A stretch of DNA of 64,000 nt from the NCBI RefSeq assembly GCF_003971255.1, contig NZ_CP034660.1, positions 2,480,001 to 2,544,000 on the forward strand. Direction: 5' to 3'. This DNA comes from Colwellia sp. Arc7-635 (GTDB lineage: Bacteria; Pseudomonadota; Gammaproteobacteria; Enterobacterales; Alteromonadaceae). Each line of letters starts with the position of its first letter. Position 1 is the first letter of the stretch. The notes below the pieces were generated by a model. It had not been told where the DNA came from and did no database searches. It was given only the letters and a program-made list of their open reading frames with translations. Positions 27,980 through 39,259 of this stretch are shown here, piece by piece. A program made the position numbers and the translations under genes.

Positions 27980-28267
27980 TTACGCGATTGAAAGATTTAC
28001 TCTTTCACGTAATTCTTTACCTGGTTTAAAATGCGGAACATACTTTCCGTCAAGTTCAACAGACTCGCCAGTTTTCGGGTTCCGTCCCACGCGTGGAGCA
28101 CGATAATGCAACGAAAAGCTGCCAAAACCTCTAATTTCAATACGTTCACCTTTCGACAAGGTTTGCGCCATCATTTCAAGAATTTCTTTAATAGCTTGTT
28201 CTACATCTTTCGCAGCTAAATGATTTAATTTATCTGCTAATCTTTCAATGAGTTCTGATTTGGTCAT
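27980..28267 (-). CDS. ihfB: Integration host factor subunit beta
   Basis: 95-residue nucleoid protein that pairs with IhfA and sharply bends DNA. The HU/IHF fold is complete: [13 protein letters not shown] at the start, then [17 protein letters not shown] and [12 protein letters not shown], which carries the DNA-intercalating proline arm. I start at ATG 28267 because GGAGG lies 4 bases upstream; the longer frame to 28285 adds six unsupported residues. It lies downstream of rpsA, the usual gammaproteobacterial order. Confidence 0.97.
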   Translation of the reverse strand: MTKSELIERLADKLNHLAAKDVEQAIKEILEMMAQTLSKGERIEIRGFGSFSLHYRAPRVGRNPKTGESVELDGKYVPHFKPGKELRERVNLSIA

Positions 28268-28315
28268 TTGACCTCCAGTGTTCACTATAGCTTCGCGCCA
28301 TTGGGTTTAAACATT

Positions 28316-28343
28316 AAGAAGAACTGCCAAAGCAGTTCTTCTT
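28316..28343 (-). terminator. Perfect 12-bp hairpin between rpsA and ihfB
   Basis: AAGAAGAACTGC and GCAGTTCTTCTT pair fully around CAAA, 19 bases after the rpsA stop. The trailing minus-strand sequence AATGTTT has few T, so it may be a partial terminator or a processing site that lets some transcripts run into ihfB. Confidence 0.65.
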
Positions 28344-28362
28344 GACTTGGTATTGTTATGAA

Positions 28363-30030
28363 TTAGATTTTAGCGTTTTTAAACGCTTCAGCCATTGCAC
28401 TTAAACCAGACTCTTCTTCTGGAGCTTGGTTCAATGTATCCATAGCTTCACGTTCGTCTGCTTGATCTTTAGCTTTGATTGATAAGCTGATAGTGCGGTT
28501 CTTACGATCAACACCAACAAACTTAGTTTCAACACTGTCATCAACAGATAATTCAGTAGTCGCATCTTCGATACGTTCACGTGAAATATCAGCAACACGA
28601 AGGTAACCTTCAACGCCTTCAGCTAATTCAATTTTAGCGCCTTTAGCGTCTACTTCAATAACCTTACCTGTAACAATAGCACCTTTTTTGTTATCTGCAA
28701 GATATTGATTAAACGGATCATCTTCAGTTTGTTTAACACCTAAAGAGATACGTTCGCGCTCTGGGTCAACTTGTAATACTACAGCTGAGATTTCATCACC
28801 TTTCTTGTATTCACGAACAGCTTCTTCACCGCCAGCCCATGAAATATCAGATAAGTGAACAAGACCATCAATGCCGCCGTCAAGACCAATAAAGATACCA
28901 AAATCAGTAATTGATTTGATCTTACCTGATACTTTATCACCTTTGTTGAAGTTTTTAGCAAACTCTTCCCAAGGGTTCGGGATACATTGTTTAAGACCAA
29001 GAGAAATACGACGACGTTCTTCGTCAATTTCAAGCACCATAACTTCAACCGTATCACCTAAGTTAACAACTTTAGATGGGTGGATGTTTTTGTTAGTCCA
29101 ATCCATTTCAGAAACGTGAACAAGTCCTTCAACGCCTTCTTGGATCTCAACGAAACAACCGTAGTCAGTTAAGTTAGTTACGCGACCTGTAAGCTTAGCG
29201 CCTTCAGGGTAACGTTTAGCGATAGCAACCCATGGATCTTCGCCTAATTGCTTCATACCTAGAGATACACGAGTACGCTCACGATCGAATTTCAATACTT
29301 TAACTTGAATTTCATCACCAACATTTACGATTTCACTTGGGTGCTTAACACGTTTCCAAGCCATATCTGTGATGTGAAGTAGACCGTCAATGCCGCCTAA
29401 ATCTACGAATGCACCGTAGTCAGTAAGGTTCTTAACGATACCTTTAACTTCAATGCCTTCAGCAAGAGAAGCTAATAATTCATCACGTTCAACACTGCTT
29501 TCTGATTCGATAACAGCACGACGAGATACAACAACGTTATTACGCTTTTGATCAAGCTTAATAACTTTAAATTCTAAATCTTTACCTTCAAGGTGAGTAG
29601 TGTCACGAATTGGACGAACATCTACTAATGAACCAGGTAAGAAAGCACGGATGTTGCTAACTTCAACTGTGAAACCACCTTTAACTTTACCGTTGATAAC
29701 ACCGATAATAGTTTCTTTTTCTTCATATGCTTTCTCAAGCACTTGCCATGCTTCATGACGTTTTGCGTCATCGCGAGAAAGAATAGTTTCACCGAAACCA
29801 TCATCTGTCGCTTTAAGCGATACATCTACTTCATCACCAACAGCAACTTCTACTTCGCCTGTAAGGCTTTTGAATTGGTCGATTGAAATAACAGATTCAG
29901 ATTTTAAGCCAGCGTCTACTAAAACGTTGTCTTTAGTGATAGCTACCACAGTCCCTTTGATAATTGAACCAGGGCGTGTTTCGATTGTTTTTAAACTTTC
30001 TTCAAAAAGTTGTGCAAAATTTTCAGTCAT
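28363..30030 (-). CDS. rpsA: 30S ribosomal protein S1
   Basis: 555 residues with six tandem S1 (OB-fold) domains, the full gammaproteobacterial form. Domains begin near residues 20, 105, 190, 275, 362 and 450; SVSL/ISLG-type strand ends repeat ([34 protein letters not shown]). Binds mRNA leaders on the small subunit. It lies downstream of cmk with a 96-base gap that probably contains the autoregulated leader. As expected for a ribosomal protein, its codons are strongly biased, which produces several long empty frames on the opposite strand. Confidence 0.98.
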   Translation of the reverse strand: MTENFAQLFEESLKTIETRPGSIIKGTVVAITKDNVLVDAGLKSESVISIDQFKSLTGEVEVAVGDEVDVSLKATDDGFGETILSRDDAKRHEAWQVLEKAYEEKETIIGVINGKVKGGFTVEVSNIRAFLPGSLVDVRPIRDTTHLEGKDLEFKVIKLDQKRNNVVVSRRAVIESESSVERDELLASLAEGIEVKGIVKNLTDYGAFVDLGGIDGLLHITDMAWKRVKHPSEIVNVGDEIQVKVLKFDRERTRVSLGMKQLGEDPWVAIAKRYPEGAKLTGRVTNLTDYGCFVEIQEGVEGLVHVSEMDWTNKNIHPSKVVNLGDTVEVMVLEIDEERRRISLGLKQCIPNPWEEFAKNFNKGDKVSGKIKSITDFGIFIGLDGGIDGLVHLSDISWAGGEEAVREYKKGDEISAVVLQVDPERERISLGVKQTEDDPFNQYLADNKKGAIVTGKVIEVDAKGAKIELAEGVEGYLRVADISRERIEDATTELSVDDSVETKFVGVDRKNRTISLSIKAKDQADEREAMDTLNQAPEEESGLSAMAEAFKNAKI

Positions 30031-30126
30031 AACTTGTATATAAACTCAGTTATTAATCCAGTCAACGTCATTGTTTCATGGGGTAATTAAATGTTTGCCC
30101 AGTGCATCCTTACAGTAGGCTATAGG

Positions 30127-30819
30127 TTAATTTTCAGTTTGCATTAATTTTTCATTACTAAATGAAAGGATTTTACTGACCACTTCATTAATAGAAAGCT
30201 CAGTAGAATCAATAATTAACGCACCTTCTGCAGGGATAAGCGGTGCCACCTTGCGGTTTTGATCTCGCTCATCTCTCAGACGTATGTCATCCAAAAGGCG
30301 CCCGATTTTAACATCAAAGCCCTTTTCTTTCAACTGAATAAATCGTCTTTGTGCCCTTTCTTCAGCACTTGCTGTTAAAAAGACTTTGATTGGTGCATCT
30401 AAAAATACCACAGTGCCCATATCACGACCATCAGCTACTAGGCCTGGAGAGACCTTAAAAGCACGTTGTCGACGCAATAATGCTTCTCTTATTCTTGGGA
30501 AGGCGGCTACTTTTGATGCTAGCGCACCGATTTCTTCCGTACGAATTGCATTAGATACATCTTCGCCTTCTAAAATAACTTTTCCTTCGCCTTCAACACA
30601 GATTTGAAACTGTACATCTAGGTGAGCTGCTATTGGCAGTAAAGACTCTTCATCTTCTACGCTAATATTGTGATGTTGAGCTGCTACAGCCAACACACGA
30701 TAAATTGCACCGCTATCTAATAAATGCCAGCCTAGTTGCTCAGCAACTATGCGTGCAACGGTTCCTTTACCCGCACCACTTGGTCCATCAATTGTAATGA
30801 CTGGAATGCTTTCCTGCAT
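30127..30819 (-). CDS. cmk: Cytidylate kinase
   Basis: 230-residue nucleoside monophosphate kinase phosphorylating CMP and dCMP. The P-loop is [16 protein letters not shown] at the N-terminus. Substrate and lid motifs follow: [22 protein letters not shown], and the [10 protein letters not shown] and [17 protein letters not shown] segments. Length is normal for the long bacterial form. It lies between aroA and rpsA, as in E. coli. Confidence 0.97.
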   Translation of the reverse strand: MQESIPVITIDGPSGAGKGTVARIVAEQLGWHLLDSGAIYRVLAVAAQHHNISVEDEESLLPIAAHLDVQFQICVEGEGKVILEGEDVSNAIRTEEIGALASKVAAFPRIREALLRRQRAFKVSPGLVADGRDMGTVVFLDAPIKVFLTASAEERAQRRFIQLKEKGFDVKIGRLLDDIRLRDERDQNRKVAPLIPAEGALIIDSTELSINEVVSKILSFSNEKLMQTEN

Positions 30820-30904
30820 ACATATTTCTCCTAAAGTCGAAAATCGGCAGCATTATACGGGATTTATGGTTCAAAATCGCGTAATAAATCAATTTGTAAC
30901 ATTT

Positions 30905-32185
30905 TTACAAAGATACCGTTGATAACTTTTCAAAATAGTCAGGAAATGTTTTAGCTGTACACTTTGGATCATTAATCGTGACCGGTGTATCACTTAATGC
31001 AACAAGTGAAAAACACATAGCAACGCGATGATCATTGTAGGTATCAATTTCAGCATGTTTCAAAACCGCAGGAGGTGTTATCGAAATATAATCTTCTCCC
31101 TCTTCAACTATCGCACCTACTTTTCTTAATTCAGTTGCCATCGCCGTTAAACGGTCAGTTTCTTTTACTCGCCAGTTATATATATTGCGAATCGATGTTG
31201 TACCTTTGGCAAAAAGCGCAGTTGTTGCAATCGTCATCGCAGCATCAGGGATATGGTTCATATCCATATCCACAGCAACAAGAGGCTTACCAATAACGGT
31301 TATTGACTCATCATTCCAAATGACTTCAGCACCCATTTTTTCAAGTACATCAGCAAAATGCTTATCACCCTGTACGCTTAGTTTACCCACGCCATGGACG
31401 GTGATTTCCCCACCTTTTATAGCACCAGCCGCCAAGAAATAAGACGCTGAGGATGCATCACCTTCAACCATATATTTTTCAACAGCTTGATAAGACTGAT
31501 TACCCTTGACTGTAAAAGATTGATAATCGTTGTTTTGCACTGTAACGCCAAACTTAGCCATAATATCTAACGTTATATCAATATAAGGCTTAGAGACTAA
31601 CTCGCCATCAATGTTGATGTTAGTATCGGTTTTTAATAATGGAGATACCATTAATATAGCTGTTAAAAACTGGCTTGAGATAGAGCCATCAATGCTAACG
31701 TTACTACCGGTTAGTGCTTTGCCTTTAATCTTTACGGGTGGGTAGTCTTTGTTTTCCAAATATTCAATATCAGCATTAAGCTGAGCTAGAGCATCCACCA
31801 AGTGACCAATTGGCCTTTCTTTCATTCTTGGTTCGCCGGTTAAAATAAACTCGCCTTCACTCGCGGCCAATGCAGCACATAATGGACGCATAGCTGTGCC
31901 GGCATTGCCAAGATATAATTCTAACGTTTCATTAGCGCTAAAAAAGCCGTTATTACCCGTTACGGTACATTCTGTACCGCAATCGCTTAAGCTATATTGA
32001 ATACCTAATGTTTTTAATGCCGCTAGCATGTAATTGATGTCATCACTGACCAACAAATTGGTAATTTTAGTTTCGCCATTAGCGAGTGCAGCTATCAGTA
32101 ATGCTCGATTAGATAAGCTCTTTGAGCCAGGTAAAAACACGTCGCCATTTATTCTACCGATCGGGTTTAGGGTTAGTTGCTCCAT
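30905..32185 (-). CDS. aroA: 3-phosphoshikimate 1-carboxyvinyltransferase (EPSP synthase)
   Basis: Sixth step of the shikimate pathway, making EPSP from shikimate 3-phosphate and phosphoenolpyruvate. The 426-residue product has [18 protein letters not shown] near residue 23, [11 protein letters not shown] near 93, [17 protein letters not shown] near 120, and the C-terminal DNDHRVAMC-like [12 protein letters not shown]. The Gly-Asn-Ala-Gly-Thr-Ala-Met-Arg loop indicates the class I, glyphosate-sensitive type. I use ATG 32185, one base after the serC stop; GAGG is upstream. The frame opens further but adds only MQQRRDN. Confidence 0.97.
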   Translation of the reverse strand: MEQLTLNPIGRINGDVFLPGSKSLSNRALLIAALANGETKITNLLVSDDINYMLAALKTLGIQYSLSDCGTECTVTGNNGFFSANETLELYLGNAGTAMRPLCAALAASEGEFILTGEPRMKERPIGHLVDALAQLNADIEYLENKDYPPVKIKGKALTGSNVSIDGSISSQFLTAILMVSPLLKTDTNINIDGELVSKPYIDITLDIMAKFGVTVQNNDYQSFTVKGNQSYQAVEKYMVEGDASSASYFLAAGAIKGGEITVHGVGKLSVQGDKHFADVLEKMGAEVIWNDESITVIGKPLVAVDMDMNHIPDAAMTIATTALFAKGTTSIRNIYNWRVKETDRLTAMATELRKVGAIVEEGEDYISITPPAVLKHAEIDTYNDHRVAMCFSLVALSDTPVTINDPKCTAKTFPDYFEKLSTVSL

Positions 32186-32186
32186 G

Positions 32187-33272
32187 TTATCTCGCCTCTG
32201 CTGCAAATTTTTTCATAAAATCAATCAAGGCTTGTACGCCTTCTATCGGCATGGCGTTATAGATGCTTGCACGCATCCCACCAACCATACGGTGACCTTT
32301 AAGTGCGGTTAAGCCTAATGCTTCAGCTTGAACTACAAAGTCTGTTGACAAGCTGTCATCAACTAACCAAAACGGCACATTCATTAAGCTTCTATTTTCT
32401 GCTGATATAGCATTAGTGTAAAAGTCGCTATCATCAATGTATTGATAAAGTAACTGCGCTTTTTTAAGGTTAACTTGTGCAATAGCACTAACGCCACCTT
32501 GTGCTTGTAGCCATTCAAATACCAGCCCTGCGAGATACCAAGCATAAGTTGGTGGTGTATTATACATTGAGCCATTTTGCGCTAATACGTCATAATTCAT
32601 AATAGATGGTGTGTCTATATGAGCATTCCCTAATAAATCTTCACGAACAATAACCAAAGTTAAGCCTGATGGACCAATATTTTTTTGTGCACCAGCGTAA
32701 ATTAAGCCAAATCGACTAACATCGAATTCACGCGATAAAATAGTTGATGACATATCAGCAATCAGTGGAATATCACCCGTGTTAGGTACTTCAAAAATTT
32801 CAATACCATCAACAGTTTCATTAGGGCAATAATGTACATAAGCCGCATCTTCGTTCAATGGCCAGTCTTTACTTGCTTTAACGCTTTGCACACCGTTGCT
32901 ATCATCCATCACATCAATAACATTTATATCACCGTAATGACTAGCTTCTTCAGCAGCAGATTTAGACCAAGCACCGGTAATGATATAATCCGCTTTTTTA
33001 GACGTACCTAATAAATTTAATGCGACAGCAGAAAACTGACCACGTCCACCGCCATGACAAAAGAGAACTTTATAATTTTCAGGAATAGCCATTAGGTTAC
33101 GTAAATCTGCCTCAGCTTTTTCAGCAACAGCAATAAACTGCTTACTTCGATGACTGAGTTCCATCACAGAGCTACCTGTGCCAGCAAAGTCTAAAAACTC
33201 ACTTTGCGCTTTTTTCATTACATCTACAGGTAACATCGCAGGACCTGCGCAAAAATTATAAACACTAGACAT
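32187..33272 (-). CDS. serC: Phosphoserine aminotransferase
   Basis: 361-residue pyridoxal-phosphate enzyme acting in serine and pyridoxine synthesis. Class V aminotransferase fold with the start [12 protein letters not shown], the [16 protein letters not shown] segment near residue 75, and the Schiff-base lysine in [14 protein letters not shown] near residue 197. C-terminal [17 protein letters not shown] closes the active site. First gene of serC-aroA-cmk-rpsA; coupling to aroA is very tight, with a one-base gap. Confidence 0.97.
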   Translation of the reverse strand: MSSVYNFCAGPAMLPVDVMKKAQSEFLDFAGTGSSVMELSHRSKQFIAVAEKAEADLRNLMAIPENYKVLFCHGGGRGQFSAVALNLLGTSKKADYIITGAWSKSAAEEASHYGDINVIDVMDDSNGVQSVKASKDWPLNEDAAYVHYCPNETVDGIEIFEVPNTGDIPLIADMSSTILSREFDVSRFGLIYAGAQKNIGPSGLTLVIVREDLLGNAHIDTPSIMNYDVLAQNGSMYNTPPTYAWYLAGLVFEWLQAQGGVSAIAQVNLKKAQLLYQYIDDSDFYTNAISAENRSLMNVPFWLVDDSLSTDFVVQAEALGLTALKGHRMVGGMRASIYNAMPIEGVQALIDFMKKFAAEAR

Positions 33273-33750
33273 TTAACACTACACCCTTCTTAAATTAATT
33301 TATTATGTTGATTTATACTTATGTTTGCCGCTGATAATGCATGAGTGATTTTTATAACACCAGCATCAACAGCACAAAATAATCTTATGTTAATTATTTT
33401 TATCTGTCTCAATTACATCCATAGATAGCAATTAAGTTTTAACTATCACTAGCATACCGACTTAGTTGCTCGCATCAATTCTTAAATAAACTTTGATATA
33501 ACTTTTTTAAAGCTAAATAGCCTGAACTTTGGATAAGCAGTGCTTGCTCAACATTCCCTTTTATCCCATTCTCAGCATTAAAACATCAACAAATAGCAGG
33601 CTACTCATCAATTTTCGCCTTACTATAAAGGCATAAATTAAACATTGATTGCGTTCAGCTTAAATCAATATGTTATAGCAAGTTGAGTCGTTATTTACTC
33701 ATTTTAAATGCTGATAGTCGATACAGTTCATAAGCAGTTGCTAAATTTTA
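33273..33750. promoter_or_regulatory. Intergenic region upstream of serC
   Basis: 478 AT-rich bases between the serC start and the gyrA terminator. It should contain the promoter of the serC-rpsA operon. No gene, palindrome of note or RNA motif was seen. Confidence 0.4.
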
Positions 33751-33754
33751 CTCA

Positions 33755-33786
33755 TAAAAAAAGGCGGTTATTACCGCCTTTTTTTA
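33755..33786 (-). terminator. Intrinsic terminator of gyrA
   Basis: AAGGCGG and CCGCCTT pair around a 6-nt loop, with A-runs and T-runs on both sides. It lies 13 bases after the gyrA stop on the minus strand. Confidence 0.93.
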
Positions 33787-33798
33787 AGTTAATAACGG

Positions 33799-36525
33799 TT
33801 ACTCTGGTGTATCGTCATTATCGAGTGCTGAATCTTCACTTTCAACATCAGTTTCAGAGGCGTCAGTTTGCTCCCCCTCTAAAACTGCATTTACTGGTGT
33901 TTCACCATTCTCATCTTCTTCAAATACTTCAGGCTCTTCAATTTCATCAATACGTTGTAAGGCAACCACATGTTCCCCTTCAATGGTACGAATAATACGA
34001 ACACCCTGTGTATTACGACCAATAACGCTTACCTCGCCAACACGTGTACGTACTAACGTACCGTTATCAGTGATCAGCATAATTTCGTCTTGCTCTTCAA
34101 CTTGTACTGCTCCAACAACTGGACCATTACGTTCACTAACTTTAATAGAAACAACACCTTTAGTCGCTCGACTCTTAGCAGGGTATTCTTCTAAAGCGGT
34201 ACGTTTACCGTAACCGTTTTCAGTAATCGTTAATATAGGACCTTCATTTTTAGGCACAATTAAAGAAACAACTTTTTGATCGCCTTCTAACTTGATACCA
34301 CGAACACCCGTACCCGTACGACCAATAGGTTTTAATGCCCATAGTTGTTCGCCCGTTTCCGGATCAACTTTTATTTCGCCGGTTTCGCTGTCACGTTTTT
34401 TCTCGTTAAAACGTACCACTTTACCTGCATCAGAGAACAACATAATGTCGTTATCACCATCAGTAATATCGACACCAATTAGCGTATCGTCATCACGTAA
34501 ATTCAAAGCAATAATGCCGTTTGCACGTTGATTTTTATAAGCAGTTAATGCTGTTTTCTTAACGGTACCAGACGCGGTTGCCATGATAATAAACTTATCT
34601 TCGGCATATTCACGTACTGGTAAAATCGCTGTAATACGTTCGCCTGCTTCAAGTGGTAAAATATTAACAATTGGACGACCACGTGCCGTTCGACTTGCTA
34701 ATGGTAATTGGAATACTTTCAACCAATAAAGTTTACCGCGATCTGAGAAACATAAAATTGTATCGTGGGTATTAGCAATCAATAAACGTTCGATGAAGTC
34801 TTCTTCTTTCATCTTCGTTGCAGCTTTACCCTTACCACCGCGGCGTTGCGCTTGATAATCACTTAGTATTTGGTACTTAACATAACCTTCATGTGAAAGT
34901 GTAACCACTACGTCTTCTTCAGTGATTAAATCTTCCATTGATAAGTCATGTGAAGCATTGGTAATTTCAGTACGACGTTCATCACCAAATTCATCACGAA
35001 TCGCTTCAAGCTCTTCACGAATAACTTCCATTAAACGCGCAGGTGTTGCCAAGATATAAAGTAATTCAGCAATCACTTCTAATAAGGCTTTATATTCGCT
35101 TAGAATTTTCTCGTGTTCCAGACCCGTTAACTTATGTAAACGTAAATCTAGAATCGCTTGTGCTTGTGGTGGTGTTAAGAAATATTGTCCATCACGAATG
35201 CCAAACTCTTCTTCTACCCATTCAGGGCGAGCAGCATCGTCACCAGCCGCCGCTAGCATGTCAGACACAAGACCTAAGTCCCAGCCTCGTGCTAGTAATT
35301 GCTCTTTAGCTTCACCTGGTGTTGGTGAATTCTTAATTAACGCAATAATTGGGTCAATATTAGAAAGTGCAATCGACAAACCTTCAAGTAAATGTGCGCG
35401 TTCACGTGCTTTACGCAATTCGAAGATGGTTCTGCGTGTTACAACTTCACGGCGATGCAAGATAAAGGCATCAAGCATTTCACGTAAGTTGAATAATTTT
35501 GGTTGGCCGTTAGTTAATGCCACCATATTCAAACCAAATGAAACTTGCATTTGCGTCAGCTTATATAAGTTATTTAAAATAACTTCACCAACTTCACCAC
35601 GTTTCACTTCGATAACCATACGCATACCGTCTTTATCAGACTCATCGCGTAAGGCAGAGATACCTTCTAAGCGTTTCTCTTTTACCAAGTCAGCCATTTT
35701 TTCTATCAAACGGGCTTTGTTAACTTGATAAGGCAATTCGTGAACAACAATGGTTTCTTTGCCTGATTTTTCATCAACTTCAATTCTAGCGCGAGCTCGA
35801 ATCTTAATTTTACCACGGCCGGTAAGGTAAGCTTCTTGAATACCCGCACGACCACTGATAATACCAGCCGTTGGGAAATCTGGACCTGGAATATATTCTA
35901 ATAATTCTTCAAAGCTAATATCGCTATTTTCGATAACCGCTAAACAACCGTTGATAACTTCAGTTAAGTTATGCGGTGGAATATTAGTTGCCATACCAAC
36001 AGCAATACCTGAAGTACCATTAACAAGTAAGTTAGGAATACGAGTAGGCATAACCGCTGGGATCATTTCAGTGCCATCATAGTTGGCAACGTAATCAACG
36101 GTTTCTTTGTCTAAATCGGCTAAAATAGAATGTGCAATTTTCGACATTCTAATTTCGGTATAACGCATAGCAGCCGCTGAATCACCATCAACAGAACCAA
36201 AGTTACCTTGGCCATCAACGAGCATATAGCGTAATGAGAAAGGCTGCGCCATTCGAACAATAGTGTCGTATACAGCTGTATCACCATGCGGGTGATACTT
36301 ACCGATAACATCACCAACAACACGTGCCGATTTTTTATACGGCTTGTTGTAGTCGTTACCTAACACGTTCATTGCAAAAAGTACGCGACGATGTACTGGC
36401 TTTAAGCCGTCACGAACGTCGGGTAATGCACGACCTACAATTACACTCATCGCGTAATCTAAATAGGAGCTTTTTAGCTCATCCTCAATATTGACAGGAG
36501 CAATATTATTCGCCAAATCGGTCAT
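33799..36525 (-). CDS. gyrA: DNA gyrase subunit A
   Basis: 908-residue catalytic subunit that cuts and rejoins DNA in negative supercoiling. The N-terminal breakage-reunion domain has [20 protein letters not shown], the quinolone region [18 protein letters not shown] and the catalytic Tyr in [10 protein letters not shown]. The C-terminal half has six beta-pinwheel blades, with the GyrA box QRRGGKGK near residue 565. The tail is strongly acidic. Position 83 is Thr (Ser in E. coli) and 87 is Asp. It is divergent from ubiG, as in E. coli. Confidence 0.98.
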   Translation of the reverse strand: MTDLANNIAPVNIEDELKSSYLDYAMSVIVGRALPDVRDGLKPVHRRVLFAMNVLGNDYNKPYKKSARVVGDVIGKYHPHGDTAVYDTIVRMAQPFSLRYMLVDGQGNFGSVDGDSAAAMRYTEIRMSKIAHSILADLDKETVDYVANYDGTEMIPAVMPTRIPNLLVNGTSGIAVGMATNIPPHNLTEVINGCLAVIENSDISFEELLEYIPGPDFPTAGIISGRAGIQEAYLTGRGKIKIRARARIEVDEKSGKETIVVHELPYQVNKARLIEKMADLVKEKRLEGISALRDESDKDGMRMVIEVKRGEVGEVILNNLYKLTQMQVSFGLNMVALTNGQPKLFNLREMLDAFILHRREVVTRRTIFELRKARERAHLLEGLSIALSNIDPIIALIKNSPTPGEAKEQLLARGWDLGLVSDMLAAAGDDAARPEWVEEEFGIRDGQYFLTPPQAQAILDLRLHKLTGLEHEKILSEYKALLEVIAELLYILATPARLMEVIREELEAIRDEFGDERRTEITNASHDLSMEDLITEEDVVVTLSHEGYVKYQILSDYQAQRRGGKGKAATKMKEEDFIERLLIANTHDTILCFSDRGKLYWLKVFQLPLASRTARGRPIVNILPLEAGERITAILPVREYAEDKFIIMATASGTVKKTALTAYKNQRANGIIALNLRDDDTLIGVDITDGDNDIMLFSDAGKVVRFNEKKRDSETGEIKVDPETGEQLWALKPIGRTGTGVRGIKLEGDQKVVSLIVPKNEGPILTITENGYGKRTALEEYPAKSRATKGVVSIKVSERNGPVVGAVQVEEQDEIMLITDNGTLVRTRVGEVSVIGRNTQGVRIIRTIEGEHVVALQRIDEIEEPEVFEEDENGETPVNAVLEGEQTDASETDVESEDSALDNDDTPE

Positions 36526-37029
36526 AAATTGATGGTATCCCTTAACGTAAATCTAATTCAGAAAATTTCGAAATTATTATTTTTAATTAACACGGCATAC
36601 TAACATAAATAATTGTCATGCCCTATCGCTTTATATTGCCCCATTTTGCCGTTAAAAACATAAAGTTTCAAGTCAATGAGAGCAATTTGCATTTCAACTA
36701 CTATATCACTGTTTTAATGTACATTTATCTGCTTGTATTTGTGAAAAAACACATTGATAAAAAGTCTTTGTTCGCATTTTAAGCGTTTCGACTGCGCAAG
36801 CGTTTATTTTATCGACATTCTTTTATTTAAAAACCTATCCATTGTGCGAAAACCCTCGCTTATAAAAGTATTTTAACCATTTTATTACTCGTACTCTTGA
36901 TCATATTTTTAGCTATATATAGTTAAGATAAAAAATAACCTAAATGCACTTTTATTTAAGCTGAATCAATTTTCATCCTAGGCTTGCTGTAATTATTGGT
37001 TTAGAATCGCCGATATTAGAAGACAAATA
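36526..37029. promoter_or_regulatory. gyrA / ubiG divergent intergenic region
   Basis: 504 bases of AT-rich DNA between divergent genes, without a coding frame I can support. It must hold both promoters. gyrA promoters are usually supercoiling-sensitive; no specific operator was recognised. Confidence 0.4.
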
Positions 37030-37749
37030 ATGATAATAGCTATGTCCAACCCTTTAAATGTTAATCAAGACGAAATCGAAAAATTTGAACAAGTGGCCAG
37101 CCAATGGTGGGAACTTGATGGCGACTTTAAGCCGCTGCACCAGATTAACCCTTTACGTCGCCAATTTATTTGTCAGCACGTTGGTGACATATTTGCTAAA
37201 AAGATTATCGATGTAGGCTGTGGTGGTGGCATATTAGCGGAAAGTCTTGCGCAATTAGGCGCTGAAGTTACTGGTATCGATATGGGCCAAGCACCTTTAG
37301 ATGTTGCTAAATTGCATGCATTAGAAACCGGCGTTAAGGTTGATTATCAAAAAATCACCGCAGAAGAAAAAGCGCAACAACAGCCCCAGCACTTTGATGT
37401 GGTGACCTGTATGGAAATGCTAGAGCATGTACCTGATCCCGCTTCAATTGTGAATGCTTGTGCACAAATGGTTAAACCTGGTGGTTTTGTATTGTTCTCT
37501 ACTTTAAACAAATCATTAAAAGCTTACCTATTAGCAATAGTAGCCGCAGAGAAAATTTTTAAACTCGTTCCTAATGGCACTCATGATCATAAAAGTTTTA
37601 TTCGCCCCTCTTTATTAATTTCATGGGCAGAATCATTTGATTTAAAATGTATTGATGCGGCAGGCATTCATTACAATCCATTGACTGAAAATCATAAACT
37701 TACGTCATCGCTTGATGTTAACTATATTCTTTGCTGTCAAAAAGTGTAG
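37030..37749 (+). CDS. ubiG: Ubiquinone biosynthesis O-methyltransferase
   Basis: 239-residue SAM-dependent methyltransferase performing both O-methylations of ubiquinone synthesis. Class I Rossmann motif [20 protein letters not shown] near residue 58, preceded by [12 protein letters not shown], diagnostic of UbiG, and followed by [11 protein letters not shown]-terminal [12 protein letters not shown] also fits. ATG 37030 is used; an in-frame ATG at 37042 (MSNPLNV) is equally plausible because neither has a strong ribosome binding site. Divergent from gyrA and followed by a HAD phosphatase. Confidence 0.96.
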   Translation: MIIAMSNPLNVNQDEIEKFEQVASQWWELDGDFKPLHQINPLRRQFICQHVGDIFAKKIIDVGCGGGILAESLAQLGAEVTGIDMGQAPLDVAKLHALETGVKVDYQKITAEEKAQQQPQHFDVVTCMEMLEHVPDPASIVNACAQMVKPGGFVLFSTLNKSLKAYLLAIVAAEKIFKLVPNGTHDHKSFIRPSLLISWAESFDLKCIDAAGIHYNPLTENHKLTSSLDVNYILCCQKV

Positions 37750-37807
37750 TTTGCTTCTTTCTCACCGCTAAGCACGCCATTATCAGCAATAAAAGTAGAG
37801 CACTATT

Positions 37808-38494
37808 ATGTCAATTGAAAACACTTCACCTCATCATCTCGCCAGTGTACTGTTCGATTTAGACGGTACCTTATTAGATACCGCCGATGATTTAGGTGCG
37901 GCGTTAAATCATGTCCTTGGCCACTATGGTCACCCTACTGTTTCAGCACAGGCTTATCGCCCTATTGCTTCCGATGGTGCATTAGGTCTGCTCAATTTAG
38001 GCTTTGGCGTCGCAATTGAAAATCATGACTATGAAGTTTTACGTCAACAGTTTCTTCATTACTATCAAGAAAACATTGCTGTACATACTCGTCTATATCC
38101 CGGTGTTGAGCATTTATTACAGCATTTAGAAGCTAAAAATATTCCTTGGGGAATTATTACTAACAAACCAGAAGGTTTAACAAAACTATTGCTGCCTCAT
38201 TATGCTGAATTTGCCAACTGTGCGGTAATGGTTGGTGGTGACACCTTAGTAAAACGTAAACCAGATCCTGAGCCACTATTACACGCCTGTGAGCAAATTA
38301 GCGTTGCACCTAAACATTGTTTTTATGTTGGTGATGCTTTACGCGATATTCAAGCCGGTAATAGTGCGCAAATGACCACCTTTGCCGCTAAATGGGGCTA
38401 CATTCCTAGCAGTGAAGACTGTCAACGTTGGCAAGCTGACCAAATAATTGCAAGCCCAACTGATTTACTAGCTTTTATCGACCAGAAACGATAG
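37808..38494 (+). CDS. HAD-IA phosphatase (Gph/MupP-like)
   Basis: 228-residue HAD hydrolase. Motif I is VLFDLDGTLLDTADD with the nucleophile Asp near residue 17. Motif II is WGIITNKPE, motif III the Lys in VKRKPDPEP, and motif IV GDALRDIQAG. A four-helix cap lies between motifs I and II. Family members include phosphoglycolate phosphatase and MupP, which dephosphorylates N-acetylmuramate 6-phosphate. In Pseudomonas the MupP gene follows ubiG, as here, which mildly favours that role. The annotation should stay generic without biochemical data. Confidence 0.88.
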   Translation: MSIENTSPHHLASVLFDLDGTLLDTADDLGAALNHVLGHYGHPTVSAQAYRPIASDGALGLLNLGFGVAIENHDYEVLRQQFLHYYQENIAVHTRLYPGVEHLLQHLEAKNIPWGIITNKPEGLTKLLLPHYAEFANCAVMVGGDTLVKRKPDPEPLLHACEQISVAPKHCFYVGDALRDIQAGNSAQMTTFAAKWGYIPSSEDCQRWQADQIIASPTDLLAFIDQKR

Positions 38495-38530
38495 AGCTAG
38501 AGTTAAACCCGAGCTGAGTTATCTTACTAA

Positions 38531-38558
38531 AGGCCGCCTTAGCTCGGCCTGACTTTTC
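38531..38558 (+). terminator. Probable terminator after the HAD gene
   Basis: AGGCCG and CGGCCT pair around an 8-nt loop, followed by GACTTTTCC. It starts 37 bases after the stop. The T-run is imperfect. Confidence 0.55.
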
Positions 38559-39116
38559 CTTCATCACTCTTAATACATCACTGCAATTAAACGTTACTTT
38601 AATACACATCTATCCATACCTATGATTACTCGTAACGGTGAATGAATCATCAGCCACTGTGATATAAAACGGTTATAAACTTGGATAGATTAGCGCTATT
38701 TTTCACTCGTTCTATACAATTATGCTAACTTCCTCACAAATATGTATAAATCCCTAAATTTTGTGTTGGATTTATAAAGGGATCCCAATATGATCTTTTA
38801 GCGCTGATAAAATAATCATTCGTCAATTAATGCGTATAAGATTTAACCTAAAAACATAAAGCATTGATTTTAAATGATTAAATTATTTATATTCTCTTTC
38901 GTAATATAAAGTAGAGAAAACGATATAAAATATTTTAGACGTAAAAAAAAAGTTGAAATAAGCATTGCGTTTTAGAAAAATCAAAATTAAAAAGCCCTAC
39001 TAAGTTAGTTGTTACTAACAGAGCTTTTACTATTAAAAAAGCAAGCTAAAATCGATAATTTATATCGCTTGCATTGTCACGCAAACCTCACTATCTTGTG
39101 ATTAGTTTTTAAAAAA

Positions 39117-39163
39117 CCCCTAGATATAGTGCATTTTTCATTCATAGATACTATGAGTGGTTA
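39117..39163 (+). promoter_or_regulatory. Possible pair of NrdR boxes upstream of nrdA
   Basis: CCCCTAGATATAGTGC (39117-39132) matches most of the NrdR consensus ACACTATATATAGTGT. A weaker match, ATACTATGAGTGGTTA (39148-39163), starts exactly 31 bases later, the usual spacing for cooperative NrdR boxes. NrdR represses ribonucleotide reductase genes. The second box is poor, so confidence is modest. The pair is about 100 bases upstream of nrdA. Confidence 0.45.
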
Positions 39164-39259
39164 CGATTTATACCGCACTTATGCCTTCTTTAGGGCGATT
39201 AACATTATTAGCGCCTATTTATAGGTGATCGATACAATTAATAGATTTACAGGTCTTTC

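Larger units (their letters stand above)
38495..39259. promoter_or_regulatory. Long intergenic region upstream of nrdA
   Basis: 765 bases without a gene I can support. Besides the terminator near 38531 it contains a 9-bp inverted repeat (TATAAATCC at 38745 and GGATTTATA at 38768), a second hairpin at 38990-39028 with GTTAGT/ACTAAC inside AAAAGC/GCTTTT, and two possible NrdR boxes. The size is generous for a promoter region, and a small RNA is possible but not shown. Confidence 0.5.

Noticed and set aside
35198-35728. 176-codon open frame opposite gyrA
   Set aside because: Antisense to a conserved gene; arises from strong codon bias in gyrA. The same applies to frames opposite rpsA, pykA and the RND permease (17820-18215).
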